NCBI GenBank assembly: GCA_030037575.1 | Contig: JASHRB010000220.1 | Coordinates: 1-6,569 of the forward strand | Reading direction: 5' to 3' | Origin: Candidatus Sulfotelmatobacter sp. | Lineage (GTDB): Bacteria > Acidobacteriota > Terriglobia > Terriglobales > Acidobacteriaceae | DNA length: 6,569 bases | Part shown: positions 1 to 6,569 of the stretch, in pieces | How positions within the stretch are numbered: the first letter of the stretch is position 1 | Layout: each line of letters begins with the position of its first letter | Notes under the pieces: model-generated | The model's input: the letters and a program-made list of their open reading frames with translations, nothing else | Told to the model about the DNA's origin: nothing | Database searches by the model: none | Translations under genes and position numbers: made by a program

Positions 1-636
1 GGAAGCGACTTGCGCAATGATTGCCATCGCGATCGTTACGGTTGAGACCGTCGATCCCGCCGCCACCGGCGCTTTCCATCCCTTCACTCTCACGAGCGCG
101 TCTTCCGCCGGGATGCAGTTGTCGATCACATAATCGGCCACGTCCGGCAGCTTCTTCCCCGAGGAATGCGTCGCTTGACGTTTGCGGTAATTGTCGAGTG
201 ACGTGACTGCAACTGTGGTCAGGCCTCGTTTCTTTGCTTCCAGCAGCACTTCAATTCCCGCGGCGTTGAGCCCGCCGTGAGAAAAGACCAGCATCACATC
301 CCCGCTGCGAATCGGTTCGTTTTCGAAAAGTACAGCGGCCGCATAGCCCTCGCGGCGTTCCAGCCACAGCAGGCCTTTTGCTCCTCCTGATCCAATGACG
401 TCCGTCCACATGAGGCGCATATCCATCAACGGTCGAAATCCGGGAAAGGCGCCGTAGCGCGGAAACATATCCTGCACGGGAAGCACGGAATGTCCGCTGC
501 CGAACAAATGCACCAGACCACCGCGCCCGATGCAGTCGGCCATCACCGCCGATACCTTTTCGATGTTTGTGGTTTGCGTTTCCCAAATTTGATTGAGAGC
601 TTCCGTAATGCGTTCGCGAAACTGGACAGCGCTCAA
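1..636 (-). CDS. SIS-domain (UPF0309-type) putative phosphosugar isomerase/binding protein (3' partial)
   Basis: Cytoplasmic sugar-isomerase-fold protein predicted to bind a phosphosugar; UPF0309 members have no settled reaction that I know of. The frame runs from TTG at 636-634 to the left edge, giving 212 visible residues of an expected 240-250, so only the C-terminal tail is missing. TTG is chosen because GGGAGG lies six bases upstream, the next Met (residue 32) would delete a conserved helix, and the protein then begins with the family's N-terminal helix (ALNQIWETQTTNIEKVSAVM). Recognisable segments are GGLVHLFGSGHS (39-50, first SIS loop), GDVMLVFSHGGLNAAGIEVL (112-131, second loop), EAKKRGLTTVAVTSLDN (133-149), HSSGKKLPDVADYVIDN (157-173) and GSTVSTVTIAMAIIAQV (194-210). 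The second loop reads SHGGLN where SNSGRN-like sequence is usual. It follows the GH42 gene on the same strand after a 92-base gap that may carry its own promoter. A role in use of the sugar freed by the hydrolase is inference. Confidence 0.88.
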   Translation of the reverse strand, partial: MSAVQFRERITEALNQIWETQTTNIEKVSAVMADCIGRGGLVHLFGSGHSVLPVQDMFPRYGAFPGFRPLMDMRLMWTDVIGSGGAKGLLWLERREGYAAAVLFENEPIRSGDVMLVFSHGGLNAAGIEVLLEAKKRGLTTVAVTSLDNYRKRQATHSSGKKLPDVADYVIDNCIPAEDALVRVKGWKAPVAAGSTVSTVTIAMAIIAQVAS

Positions 637-642
637 AATATT

Positions 643-648
643 CCTCCC
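643..648 (-). promoter_or_regulatory. Shine-Dalgarno site of the SIS gene
   Basis: GGGAGG on the minus strand, six bases (AATATT) before the TTG at 636. The strong match to the 16S rRNA anti-Shine-Dalgarno sequence supports the non-ATG start, for which no competing ATG or GTG exists nearby in frame. Confidence 0.7.
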
Positions 649-688
649 AGCGATATGAAATTTAAAACGCGACAAAAATCTCGCATTG

Positions 689-720
689 ACTAATTTATTT
701 TACGGACGCTGAAACTAATT
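689..720 (-). repeat. Pair of AATTAGT direct repeats around the candidate promoter
   Basis: AATTAGT occurs on the minus strand at 720-714 and again at 695-689, 25 bases apart start to start. One copy abuts the candidate -35 box and the other covers the expected start of transcription, a layout that would suit an operator. The repeats are seen directly; binding by a regulator is speculation, and AT-rich heptamers can recur by chance. Confidence 0.35.
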
Positions 721-725
721 GGGAA
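697..725 (-). promoter_or_regulatory. Candidate sigma70-like promoter for the SIS gene
   Basis: In the AT-rich 92-base gap after the GH42 stop, the minus strand reads TTCCCA (725-720, 4 of 6 matches to TTGACA), a 17-base spacer, then TAAAAT (702-697, 5 of 6 matches to TATAAT). Transcription would begin near 690, leaving a leader of about 54 bases before the TTG. Such matches also arise by chance in AT-rich DNA, so this is a suggestion. No terminator for the GH42 gene is visible in the gap, so read-through is equally possible. Confidence 0.3.
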
Positions 726-728
726 AAA

Positions 729-3020
729 TCATGAACCACGTATGCTGAAAATCCAGATTTCCCCTGCGGCCAAATGCTTGTGAAAAGTTGTCTGGCCCGA
801 GCTGTTCTGAAAACTGACAGCCTGATCACCTTCCCACGCGCGCGCCTCGCGGAGGGTCCACTGTAATCGAATTCCCAGCGTGAGATCGGCGCTAAGGTTC
901 GCATGGTTGAAGACAAGAATCACCTGTTGGTCAGCTCCGACAAGCCGCCGTACTTCTAGTCCTGAAATGTCAGTGCCGGAGACTTCCACTTCCGGCGATA
1001 TTCCCGCTGCCCGCGCTAAGGAAAGAAAGAAGCGTCTGACATTGGCGTCGTGCTCGCGGTAGTAGGCAAGCGCCGGGAACGATCCAATAAGAACGGCATT
1101 GCCCTTGCCTTCGCTGTTCTTCACAACCGCCGGAGTTCCGTCGGCAAAACGCGCCAGTATAGTGCTTCCACTCAGAGGTTCAAGTTCTTCCTCAAACGCC
1201 TCGCCACTTATCGCCGTGTGAGCCGGTATACCCGGAAGCGCGGCAGATGCTTCTGTCTGCATCTGGACTTTATCCCCGGGCTTAATCAGCAATTCCCGCG
1301 CTCCAAAGACCTCGGATAAACCGGCTCCAGGAATGACATCGCTCGCTAAACCGCGAGCATCATTCCATGCCAGACGCGCCTCGGCCACCGCAGTTCCCCC
1401 GGCCTCTACGTAGCGTTTCACTCCCGCCGCGACCTGCTGAGATAGCATCACGGGAAACGGAAGGAACAGAATCCTGTATTGCCCCAAACGGTTTTCAATC
1501 ACATCTTCCGGATGGACAAAATCAACTGGGATATTCTGCTCATAAAAAGTGCTATACAGGCCCATCAACGAATCGCGTTCGGCGTTTCCAAGTTTCGACA
1601 GGGAGGGCTGCGAACCACCGACCATATAGGAGAGCCGGTTGTAGAGGACAGCCACCTGCGCCTGCGCCGGCGTCGAGTTCAGAATCTCGGCACTGTGCAG
1701 AGCAATGACATTGGCCGTCCGGCCGGCTGCTTGCGCTCGCTCCGTGAGTACGCCGTCGAGATTGATCAGACCGTAGCCATTAGACTCAAAGCCTGAGCTC
1801 ATGGGATACCAGGCATAAACCGCGATTTCTCGGGCCCCATGTGCCACCACTTGCCACATCCAATACTGTTCGTCGTGTGCATTTACAGGGTCACCGATGC
1901 GCATACCGGTAGCGCCTTGTCCTGCTTGCAATTCGCCAATCCAGAAGCCTTTATGGAAGCTGCGTCCAGCGGAGCGGCTGAAATCGAGTCCCGCCGCTAG
2001 CATCAGATCGCTCCACGGCTTGGTCGATTCGGAATGCTTGGGATAGAGCGAAGTGCCAAAGAAATCGGCGTTCGAAGACATCTTCCAGTCATCCGGCTCC
2101 CCGTAGCCATCCGTTGGAGAGGTGAACAACCCGGGTGCCGCGGCGTGACTGGTGATCGGGTGCGAAGTATCCATGCTGCGAATCGCATCTACGCGAGTCT
2201 TGAGGTCTTCCGCAAGTTTGTCTTCGATGAAAGCACGCCAGTCCAGATAGTCCGCGTAAGAAAGAATGGTTGGAAAGCGCGGTGGCTGCACCTGGTCCCA
2301 AGTCTCGAAGCTGCGATACCAAGCTGCATTAAGCGCGTATAGGCTGTGATACTTCGCCTTCAACCATTCACGAAAACGTGTCTGCGTATAGGCGCAAAAG
2401 CAAAATTCAGGATCCTCCAAGTATGGGAACTCCGCCCAGTTGATGACGTGCGGCTCGCTCCACACATCCCAGCCATATAGCGCCGAACTCTGGTTCGCTT
2501 CCGCGGAAAGAGCTTGGAGAAATTTCACGATCTCCGACCGGACGCCGTTGTGATCAATACAATACCCGGGCGCAGCTTGCGAATCGATCACTGCTCCGCT
2601 CCGATCCACGAATCGTGCGTCAGGATAATGCTGCCCCACCCAATCCGGGGCGGAATCGAGATACACCTGCACGATCACGCGCAGACCGCGTTCTTGAGCC
2701 AGGCGCAGCAGCAAGTCGAGGTTGGCAAAATTGTACTGTGCAGGGTGGGGTTCAGCAGTTGCCCAATCTACCCACGTTTTCACCGTGTTAAAGCCAACTG
2801 CCTTGATCTGATCCAAGGCTTGGCTCCAGCGCTGGGTGCTCGTAGCGTCAAGCGGCTCCAACATCGGAGCCCGGACTTTTCCGCCTCCGTACCAAACGGC
2901 TACGGGGAAGAACGAATTCTCCGATTTTGTGGAACTCGTATTTTGAGTAGGACGGGAAAATCCGGTTTGCACTGCCAACAGAGCGAGCAAGACTGCAGCC
3001 AGAGTTCGGGGGTGGTCCAT
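729..3020 (-). CDS. Secreted GH42-family beta-galactosidase-like glycoside hydrolase
   Basis: Predicted retaining glycosidase, most likely cleaving terminal beta-galactosyl or related units, exported to the periplasm or beyond. Length is 763 residues. ATG at 3020-3018 is chosen because GAGG lies six bases upstream and a signal peptide follows (MDHPR, hydrophobic LAAVLLALLAV, likely cleavage near GFS-RP, about residue 22). The frame is open further upstream to 3143, but that start lies inside the receptor gene and has no signal peptide at its end. Residues 36-440 form the GH-A barrel: acid/base Glu189 in WDVWSEPH and nucleophile Glu363 in WIGELQAGQG, about 174 apart as expected for GH42. VVAHGAREIAVYAWY and GFESNGYGLINLDG match conserved late-barrel segments. 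Residues 450-650 resemble the GH42 trimerisation (amidotransferase-like) domain, and 690-763 the small C-terminal beta domain. Oddities: Ser188 stands where clan GH-A normally has Asn, and the usual Cys cluster is incomplete (Cys154, Cys207, Cys209, then Thr212). The substrate is therefore uncertain. Confidence 0.9.
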   Translation of the reverse strand: MDHPRTLAAVLLALLAVQTGFSRPTQNTSSTKSENSFFPVAVWYGGGKVRAPMLEPLDATSTQRWSQALDQIKAVGFNTVKTWVDWATAEPHPAQYNFANLDLLLRLAQERGLRVIVQVYLDSAPDWVGQHYPDARFVDRSGAVIDSQAAPGYCIDHNGVRSEIVKFLQALSAEANQSSALYGWDVWSEPHVINWAEFPYLEDPEFCFCAYTQTRFREWLKAKYHSLYALNAAWYRSFETWDQVQPPRFPTILSYADYLDWRAFIEDKLAEDLKTRVDAIRSMDTSHPITSHAAAPGLFTSPTDGYGEPDDWKMSSNADFFGTSLYPKHSESTKPWSDLMLAAGLDFSRSAGRSFHKGFWIGELQAGQGATGMRIGDPVNAHDEQYWMWQVVAHGAREIAVYAWYPMSSGFESNGYGLINLDGVLTERAQAAGRTANVIALHSAEILNSTPAQAQVAVLYNRLSYMVGGSQPSLSKLGNAERDSLMGLYSTFYEQNIPVDFVHPEDVIENRLGQYRILFLPFPVMLSQQVAAGVKRYVEAGGTAVAEARLAWNDARGLASDVIPGAGLSEVFGARELLIKPGDKVQMQTEASAALPGIPAHTAISGEAFEEELEPLSGSTILARFADGTPAVVKNSEGKGNAVLIGSFPALAYYREHDANVRRFFLSLARAAGISPEVEVSGTDISGLEVRRLVGADQQVILVFNHANLSADLTLGIRLQWTLREARAWEGDQAVSFQNSSGQTTFHKHLAAGEIWIFSIRGS

Positions 3021-3026
3021 TAGTAA

Positions 3027-3030
3027 CCTC
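3027..3030 (-). promoter_or_regulatory. Shine-Dalgarno site of the GH42 gene
   Basis: GAGG on the minus strand, six bases before the ATG at 3020. It decides the start against the upstream in-frame option at 3143 and places the signal peptide at the very N-terminus. The remaining 3031-3102 gap shows no convincing -35/-10 pair, so the hydrolase is probably expressed by read-through from the receptor gene. Confidence 0.7.
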
Positions 3031-3102
3031 GAAGTACATTGCACGCGGGCGTACTGGTCAGTCAGCAAGAAGATGGCCGAGGACAATGCACGCACGTACG
3101 CT

Positions 3103-3121
3103 GTCTCGGCGTGTCCGAGAC
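3103..3121 (-). other. Intergenic stem-loop at the end of the receptor gene
   Basis: A perfect 7-bp inverted repeat (minus strand GTCTCGG, loop ACACG, CCGAGAC) begins on the last base of the receptor's TAG stop codon. No run of T follows on the minus strand, so it is a poor intrinsic terminator. It could protect the 3' end of the receptor message, lower read-through into the hydrolase gene, or be a protein-binding palindrome. The structure is seen directly; the function is inferred. Confidence 0.45.
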
Positions 3122-6100
3122 TAAAAAGTAAAGCGAGCGGCAAACTGGAACTGTCGCGGAGTATTCAGATCGCTTGTAATCTGGCCAAAACCTGACATCA
3201 CGCTCGGATTCGTAGCCGCGGTGGGATTCCAGAAGACGTTGGGGCCGCCAAACTGAACGTAGTTGGTCAGGTTGTAGGCGAATACCTGGAGTTGCAGGTT
3301 CTTGTTCTCGGCGATGCGAATGTTCTTGGCCAGCGAAAGGTCCCAGTCCCTGCCGCCATCGGTTCGCACACTGGAGAGGAAGGCCGGCGCGGTGCCAGGC
3401 ACAAACTGGCTCGTTGGCTGAGCGAAACATGTCCAGTTGAACCACTGGGCCACGGTGTGGGCGGCTCCGGTTCCGGGATTGCACGTAAGATTCACGCGCT
3501 GGTTGAAGTAGGGGTCGTTGCCATCGTCTGGCGAGTTCACCGGAACCCCACTGTTCAAAAACACGATGCTATTTACCGTCCATCCTCCCAATATCTTATT
3601 AGGCCAGCCAGCCAGGTTCAGTGCCCGGCCCTCGCCCACCGGCAGATCGTAGGAAAGCTGCCAGGAGAACGCGTAACTCAAGTCCTGCGGGCTGATCGAA
3701 TAGTCCAGATTCAAATTCTGCCAATCCTGCGGAGCTTCCGCACCGTGGGAGCCGATGAACCCCAATGGTGGCGCGAAATCGTTGCTCAGCAGCTTGCTCC
3801 AGGTGAAGGCCGCCAGAGTTGTGAAATGATGCGTGAGCCGCTTTTGAAGTTTCAACTGCAGCGAGTTGTAGTTGGAGTGGCCAGCGGGATCGGCATAGAC
3901 CCCAACTCCCTCCGCGAACCCTCCATTGTTGAATTGCGGGTACGGTTCCAGCGACAGGAAATACGGGACGGTGGCCGCGCCATAATACGGAGAAGTCGCA
4001 GGCCAGATGTTCGCCCACCGGTTTGGAATCTGGCTATAGATCAGGTTCGTGCTGCCCTGATATTGTTGGATGGTGCTGATAGGGAATACGTTCAGGTCAG
4101 CGCCGAACGCCAGCGGCAGATAAAGGCCGTGACTGCCCACATAGGCCGCCGAAACAATGTAGTCTCCGGGAAGCTGATACTCGAAGCCGAAATTGTAATT
4201 GTAGGTGACAGGTGTTGGCTGTGAATGCAGCTCAGTGTCCAGCCCGTCGCCGATATTTGTGGCCGGCCCGAGGGAACTTCCTGTCGATTGCACCACGCCA
4301 TTGGGAAAAGGATTACTCAGGCTGTTAACCATGACGGTGTTGCCATCGGCGTTGTAAGCGGTAGCGTTCCAAGTCGTCGCCGCAAAAAAGCCGTCGCTGT
4401 TCAAGGCTGAATTTGCCACCATTTGCGTACTGGGCCCGTAAGCCATGCCAAATCCGCCGCGCACAACCAGCGGATTCATCGGTTGGTAAGCGAATCCGAC
4501 ACGCGGACCAAAATCTTTCAAGTTCGTCGTAAACGGGCTGCGGGAGTGCCCGTTGACCCCTGGAAACTGTTCGCCGCCGACCAGAGGCACACCGGCCACC
4601 GTGTAGGATACGGTGGGATCGAAATACTCCAGCCGATTTTCCCGGTCGGTGCGTCCCCCGAAAATATCCCAGCGTAAGCCCAGGTTAAGGGTGAGGTTCC
4701 GCAAAATTCGCCAGTTGTCTTGGACGAAGGCCGCGTAGTAGGGACTCGCTTCGGCGCCAAAAATGTCCTTGGTGAAATTATCGTATTCACAGCCCGGACA
4801 CGAGCCCATCCCCAGCAGGAACGAAGCGAAATCGCTGCCATTTCCTGCGAACGTAGTCGAGCTTGTCGCGGTATTATCAAATTCATACACACCGCTGGGA
4901 GCAATGGGTTGCCCCTCGTTCATGAACAATTTTTGGAATTCAAACCCCACACTGAGGCTGTGTTTGCCTTTGGTCTTGGTCAGCGATGCCACGGCATCGC
5001 TCACCTCGCTGGCAAAAAGGAACGTCGTGTACCAGTTGGAGCCAAGATTCGTGGTGTAGTCGGTAAAGTCAATCAGGGGGATGTCTTTGTAGACCTGCTG
5101 GGGCACCAGGGAAGCGGGAAAGCCGAGCGAGGTTATGTTGAAACCGATTTGCCGCGGGTCGCCCGTTTGATCTTCATAGTGACGAGTGAAGGAATAGCGC
5201 AACTGCAGCAGGGTGGTAGGGCTGAGTGTGTAGTCGTCGGCCAACAGGACATTCCGGCCATTGGTGATGTTTTGATAATAGTTGGGGTCGTAAATGTTGC
5301 TGGCGCCGTAGAGATCGACGTTCCCAAACTTATTGCGGTCGAAGGAGAAACGGCCGAAGACGTGTTGCTTGGCGCTGAGGTTATAGTCCATCCGGACATC
5401 AAACTTCTGCGCATTGTTCGGCTGGAGACCAGACGCAAAGTAATTGTTGAGATGGTAGGGACCTGTAACCTGCTGGTTGGGAATCGGAAAGTGCTGCGAA
5501 TACAGGAGGGCGATCGGGTTCAGATCGCCCGACGGAATGATATTGCCGGAGAACGGCTGGCGCGCGCCATTGGGCAGGTCGGGAACCAGAGGGTTGTAAA
5601 TCGTGAGGCCCAGCGGGAGATCGGCGGAAAAATCGCCGCTGCGTTCCGCCATTGTTGGGACTGTGTAATAACCAGTTTGCAGGAGTCCCTGTTGCGTCGC
5701 CTCATAATCGCCAAAAAAGAACAGCTTGTCGTGCACGATGGGACCGCCAATCGAGCCGCCTTCCTGATAGCGGTGAAAGTTGGGAGCAGTGTTGGACTGA
5801 CCGGCTGATATTTGGCTCTGTTTCACGAAATAGTCATTCGAAGCCAGCCAGTTGGGACGGAAGTAGCCAAAGGCGTCGCCGTGAAAGTTATTACCGCCAG
5901 ACTTCGTCACAAGGCTGATGACTCCCGATGCGCCGCTTTGATAGGTCGCGGGAGCGTTTTGCGTCTCAACGCGGAATTCCTCCACTGCATCGAGCGGAAT
6001 CTGGAACGCGGGAATGAGCGCACCAAGATTGTTTTCTGCAATATCAATCGGGCTGCCATCCAGAGAATAGTATGTGGTTCCCTGGTTTGCACCATTGATG

Positions 6101-6569
6101 GTATAAGCCGAGACGTCAGCGCCCGGACGGTCATTGAAGATGCCGGCGGTATCCGCGGCGTTCGGAGTCCCATTGGTTGCTCCCACGCCGGCGCTTAGTT
6201 GCACAAGCTCATACTCATCGCGGGTCAGCAGCGGTACACGATCCATCGTCTCGGCCGTGATGAGTTGCCCGATGGTCGAATTCGTCGCTTCCACCAGCGA
6301 CGAGGTTCCACTCACGGTCACCACCTCTGCCGTCGTTCCCGCCTTCAATGTAGCGTTCACTACGGCAGCCTGATCGACCGTGACCAGTACATTTTTGTGT
6401 AACGAGGTCGCAAAACCGCCGGTGCTGATGGTCACGTCGTAAGTGGCCGGCGGAAGTGAGACAAACGAATAGAGTCCCGCTCCGGTCGTAACCGTCTTGA
6501 ATACGGCGGCTGTCGAAACATCCTTCGCTTCGACCTTGGCCCCCGGGACAACCGCACCAGAACTGTCGG
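3121..6569 (-). CDS. Oar-like TonB-dependent outer-membrane receptor with carboxypeptidase-regulatory-like domain (5' partial)
   Basis: Large outer-membrane transporter that would use TonB energy to import a bulky ligand; its position before a secreted glycosidase suggests a glycan fragment. The frame is open to the right edge (first full codon 6567-6565) and stops with TAG at 3123-3121, giving 1148 visible residues. Visible residues 1-80 form a carboxypeptidase-regulatory-like beta-sandwich (GAVVPGAKVEA, then AGLYSFVSLPPATYDVTIS). A plug region follows at about 85-225, with LDGSPIDIAENNLGALIPAF, VEEFRVETQNAPATY and GVISLVTKSGGNNFHG. GGSIGGPIVHDKLFFFGDYE is the conserved entry to the barrel. 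The rest is barrel with repeated aromatic strands, including FVQDNWRILRNLTLNLGLRWD, and the protein ends in ARFTF with the terminal Phe typical of outer-membrane barrels. The signal peptide and probably a few tens of residues lie outside the window; a GTG at 6435 is an internal Val, not a start. No SusD-like partner is visible. The substrate cannot be told from sequence. Confidence 0.95.
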   Translation of the reverse strand, partial: DSSGAVVPGAKVEAKDVSTAAVFKTVTTGAGLYSFVSLPPATYDVTISTGGFATSLHKNVLVTVDQAAVVNATLKAGTTAEVVTVSGTSSLVEATNSTIGQLITAETMDRVPLLTRDEYELVQLSAGVGATNGTPNAADTAGIFNDRPGADVSAYTINGANQGTTYYSLDGSPIDIAENNLGALIPAFQIPLDAVEEFRVETQNAPATYQSGASGVISLVTKSGGNNFHGDAFGYFRPNWLASNDYFVKQSQISAGQSNTAPNFHRYQEGGSIGGPIVHDKLFFFGDYEATQQGLLQTGYYTVPTMAERSGDFSADLPLGLTIYNPLVPDLPNGARQPFSGNIIPSGDLNPIALLYSQHFPIPNQQVTGPYHLNNYFASGLQPNNAQKFDVRMDYNLSAKQHVFGRFSFDRNKFGNVDLYGASNIYDPNYYQNITNGRNVLLADDYTLSPTTLLQLRYSFTRHYEDQTGDPRQIGFNITSLGFPASLVPQQVYKDIPLIDFTDYTTNLGSNWYTTFLFASEVSDAVASLTKTKGKHSLSVGFEFQKLFMNEGQPIAPSGVYEFDNTATSSTTFAGNGSDFASFLLGMGSCPGCEYDNFTKDIFGAEASPYYAAFVQDNWRILRNLTLNLGLRWDIFGGRTDRENRLEYFDPTVSYTVAGVPLVGGEQFPGVNGHSRSPFTTNLKDFGPRVGFAYQPMNPLVVRGGFGMAYGPSTQMVANSALNSDGFFAATTWNATAYNADGNTVMVNSLSNPFPNGVVQSTGSSLGPATNIGDGLDTELHSQPTPVTYNYNFGFEYQLPGDYIVSAAYVGSHGLYLPLAFGADLNVFPISTIQQYQGSTNLIYSQIPNRWANIWPATSPYYGAATVPYFLSLEPYPQFNNGGFAEGVGVYADPAGHSNYNSLQLKLQKRLTHHFTTLAAFTWSKLLSNDFAPPLGFIGSHGAEAPQDWQNLNLDYSISPQDLSYAFSWQLSYDLPVGEGRALNLAGWPNKILGGWTVNSIVFLNSGVPVNSPDDGNDPYFNQRVNLTCNPGTGAAHTVAQWFNWTCFAQPTSQFVPGTAPAFLSSVRTDGGRDWDLSLAKNIRIAENKNLQLQVFAYNLTNYVQFGGPNVFWNPTAATNPSVMSGFGQITSDLNTPRQFQFAARFTF
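4982..5001. repeat. Perfect 9-bp inverted repeat inside the receptor gene
   Basis: AGCGATGCC and its exact complement GGCATCGCT are separated by two bases (AC). It encodes the SDAVAS stretch of the receptor barrel, where a near-palindromic residue order partly explains it. No independent function is evident. Confidence 0.4.
5508..5530. repeat. Perfect 8-bp inverted repeat inside the receptor gene
   Basis: GGGCGATC, a seven-base loop (GGGTTCA), then GATCGCCC. On the minus strand it encodes the GDLNPIA segment, which is a commonly conserved motif in Oar-like receptors, so the palindrome may be a by-product of protein conservation. Confidence 0.4.

Noticed and set aside
251..586. Minus-strand open frame of 111 codons within the SIS region
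   Set aside because: It is in another frame from the SIS protein, which is supported by strong family motifs; the alternative has only basic, low-information sequence.
670..685. GCGA/TCGC inverted repeat with an eight-base loop as a terminator of the GH42 gene
   Set aside because: The stem is only 4 bp, the T-run lies in the loop rather than after the stem, and it sits about 45 bases past the stop codon.
2514..3023. Plus-strand open frame of 169 codons opposite the 5' part of the GH42 gene
   Set aside because: Codon-aligned antisense shadow of the hydrolase, with no recognisable domain and no context.
3021..3143. 41-residue N-terminal extension of the GH42 protein
   Set aside because: It would overlap the end of the receptor gene and push the signal peptide inside the protein; ATG at 3020 has a well-placed GAGG and an immediate signal peptide.
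3292..4224. Plus-strand open frame of 310 codons opposite the receptor gene
   Set aside because: Same codon-aligned antisense register as the other long shadow; the minus-strand receptor is clearly the real gene here by homology.
4720..5808. Plus-strand open frame of 362 codons opposite the receptor gene
   Set aside because: It is exactly codon-aligned with the receptor frame, so it stays open simply because the receptor rarely uses TTA, CTA or TCA codons. Its protein has no recognisable domain.
6433..6435. GTG at 6435 as the start of the receptor
   Set aside because: The frame stays open to the window edge and the upstream residues (GLYSFVSLPPATYD) are the core of the carboxypeptidase-regulatory-like domain, so this codon is an internal Val.

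Overview
The window holds three genes, all on the minus strand and read from right to left. The first is a large TonB-dependent outer-membrane receptor of the Oar-like type, whose N-terminus lies beyond the right edge. The second is a secreted beta-galactosidase-like enzyme of glycoside hydrolase family 42 (GH42), which is complete. The third is a SIS-domain (sugar isomerase/phosphosugar-binding) protein of the UPF0309 type, whose C-terminus lies beyond the left edge. The plus strand has many open frames, but they are antisense shadows of these genes.

The receptor architecture is a carboxypeptidase-regulatory-like domain, a plug and a very large barrel ending in Phe, with no SusD partner visible. 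Together with the moderately GC-rich codon use, it points to an Acidobacteriota (Terriglobia-like) soil or peat bacterium, where such receptors are present in many copies. This assignment is inference from protein style, not from a marker gene.

Layout: 3121-6569 receptor (5' partial); 3021-3120 a 100-base gap with a perfect 7-bp stem-loop that starts on the receptor's stop codon, and the Shine-Dalgarno site of the hydrolase; 729-3020 GH42 enzyme with signal peptide; 637-728 an AT-rich gap with a plausible promoter, two AATTAGT heptamers (minus strand) and a strong Shine-Dalgarno site; 1-636 SIS protein starting at TTG (3' partial).

Together the genes look like a small carbohydrate-use locus. 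The receptor would import a glycan fragment or a chelated compound across the outer membrane, the exported GH42 enzyme would release a sugar (probably a beta-galactoside) outside the cytoplasm, and the SIS protein would act on a phosphosugar in the cytoplasm. The link is inferred from order and strand. I do not see a wholly new system. The most interesting points are departures from family consensus in the GH42 active site and zinc site and in the SIS loop, and the structured intergenic regions.
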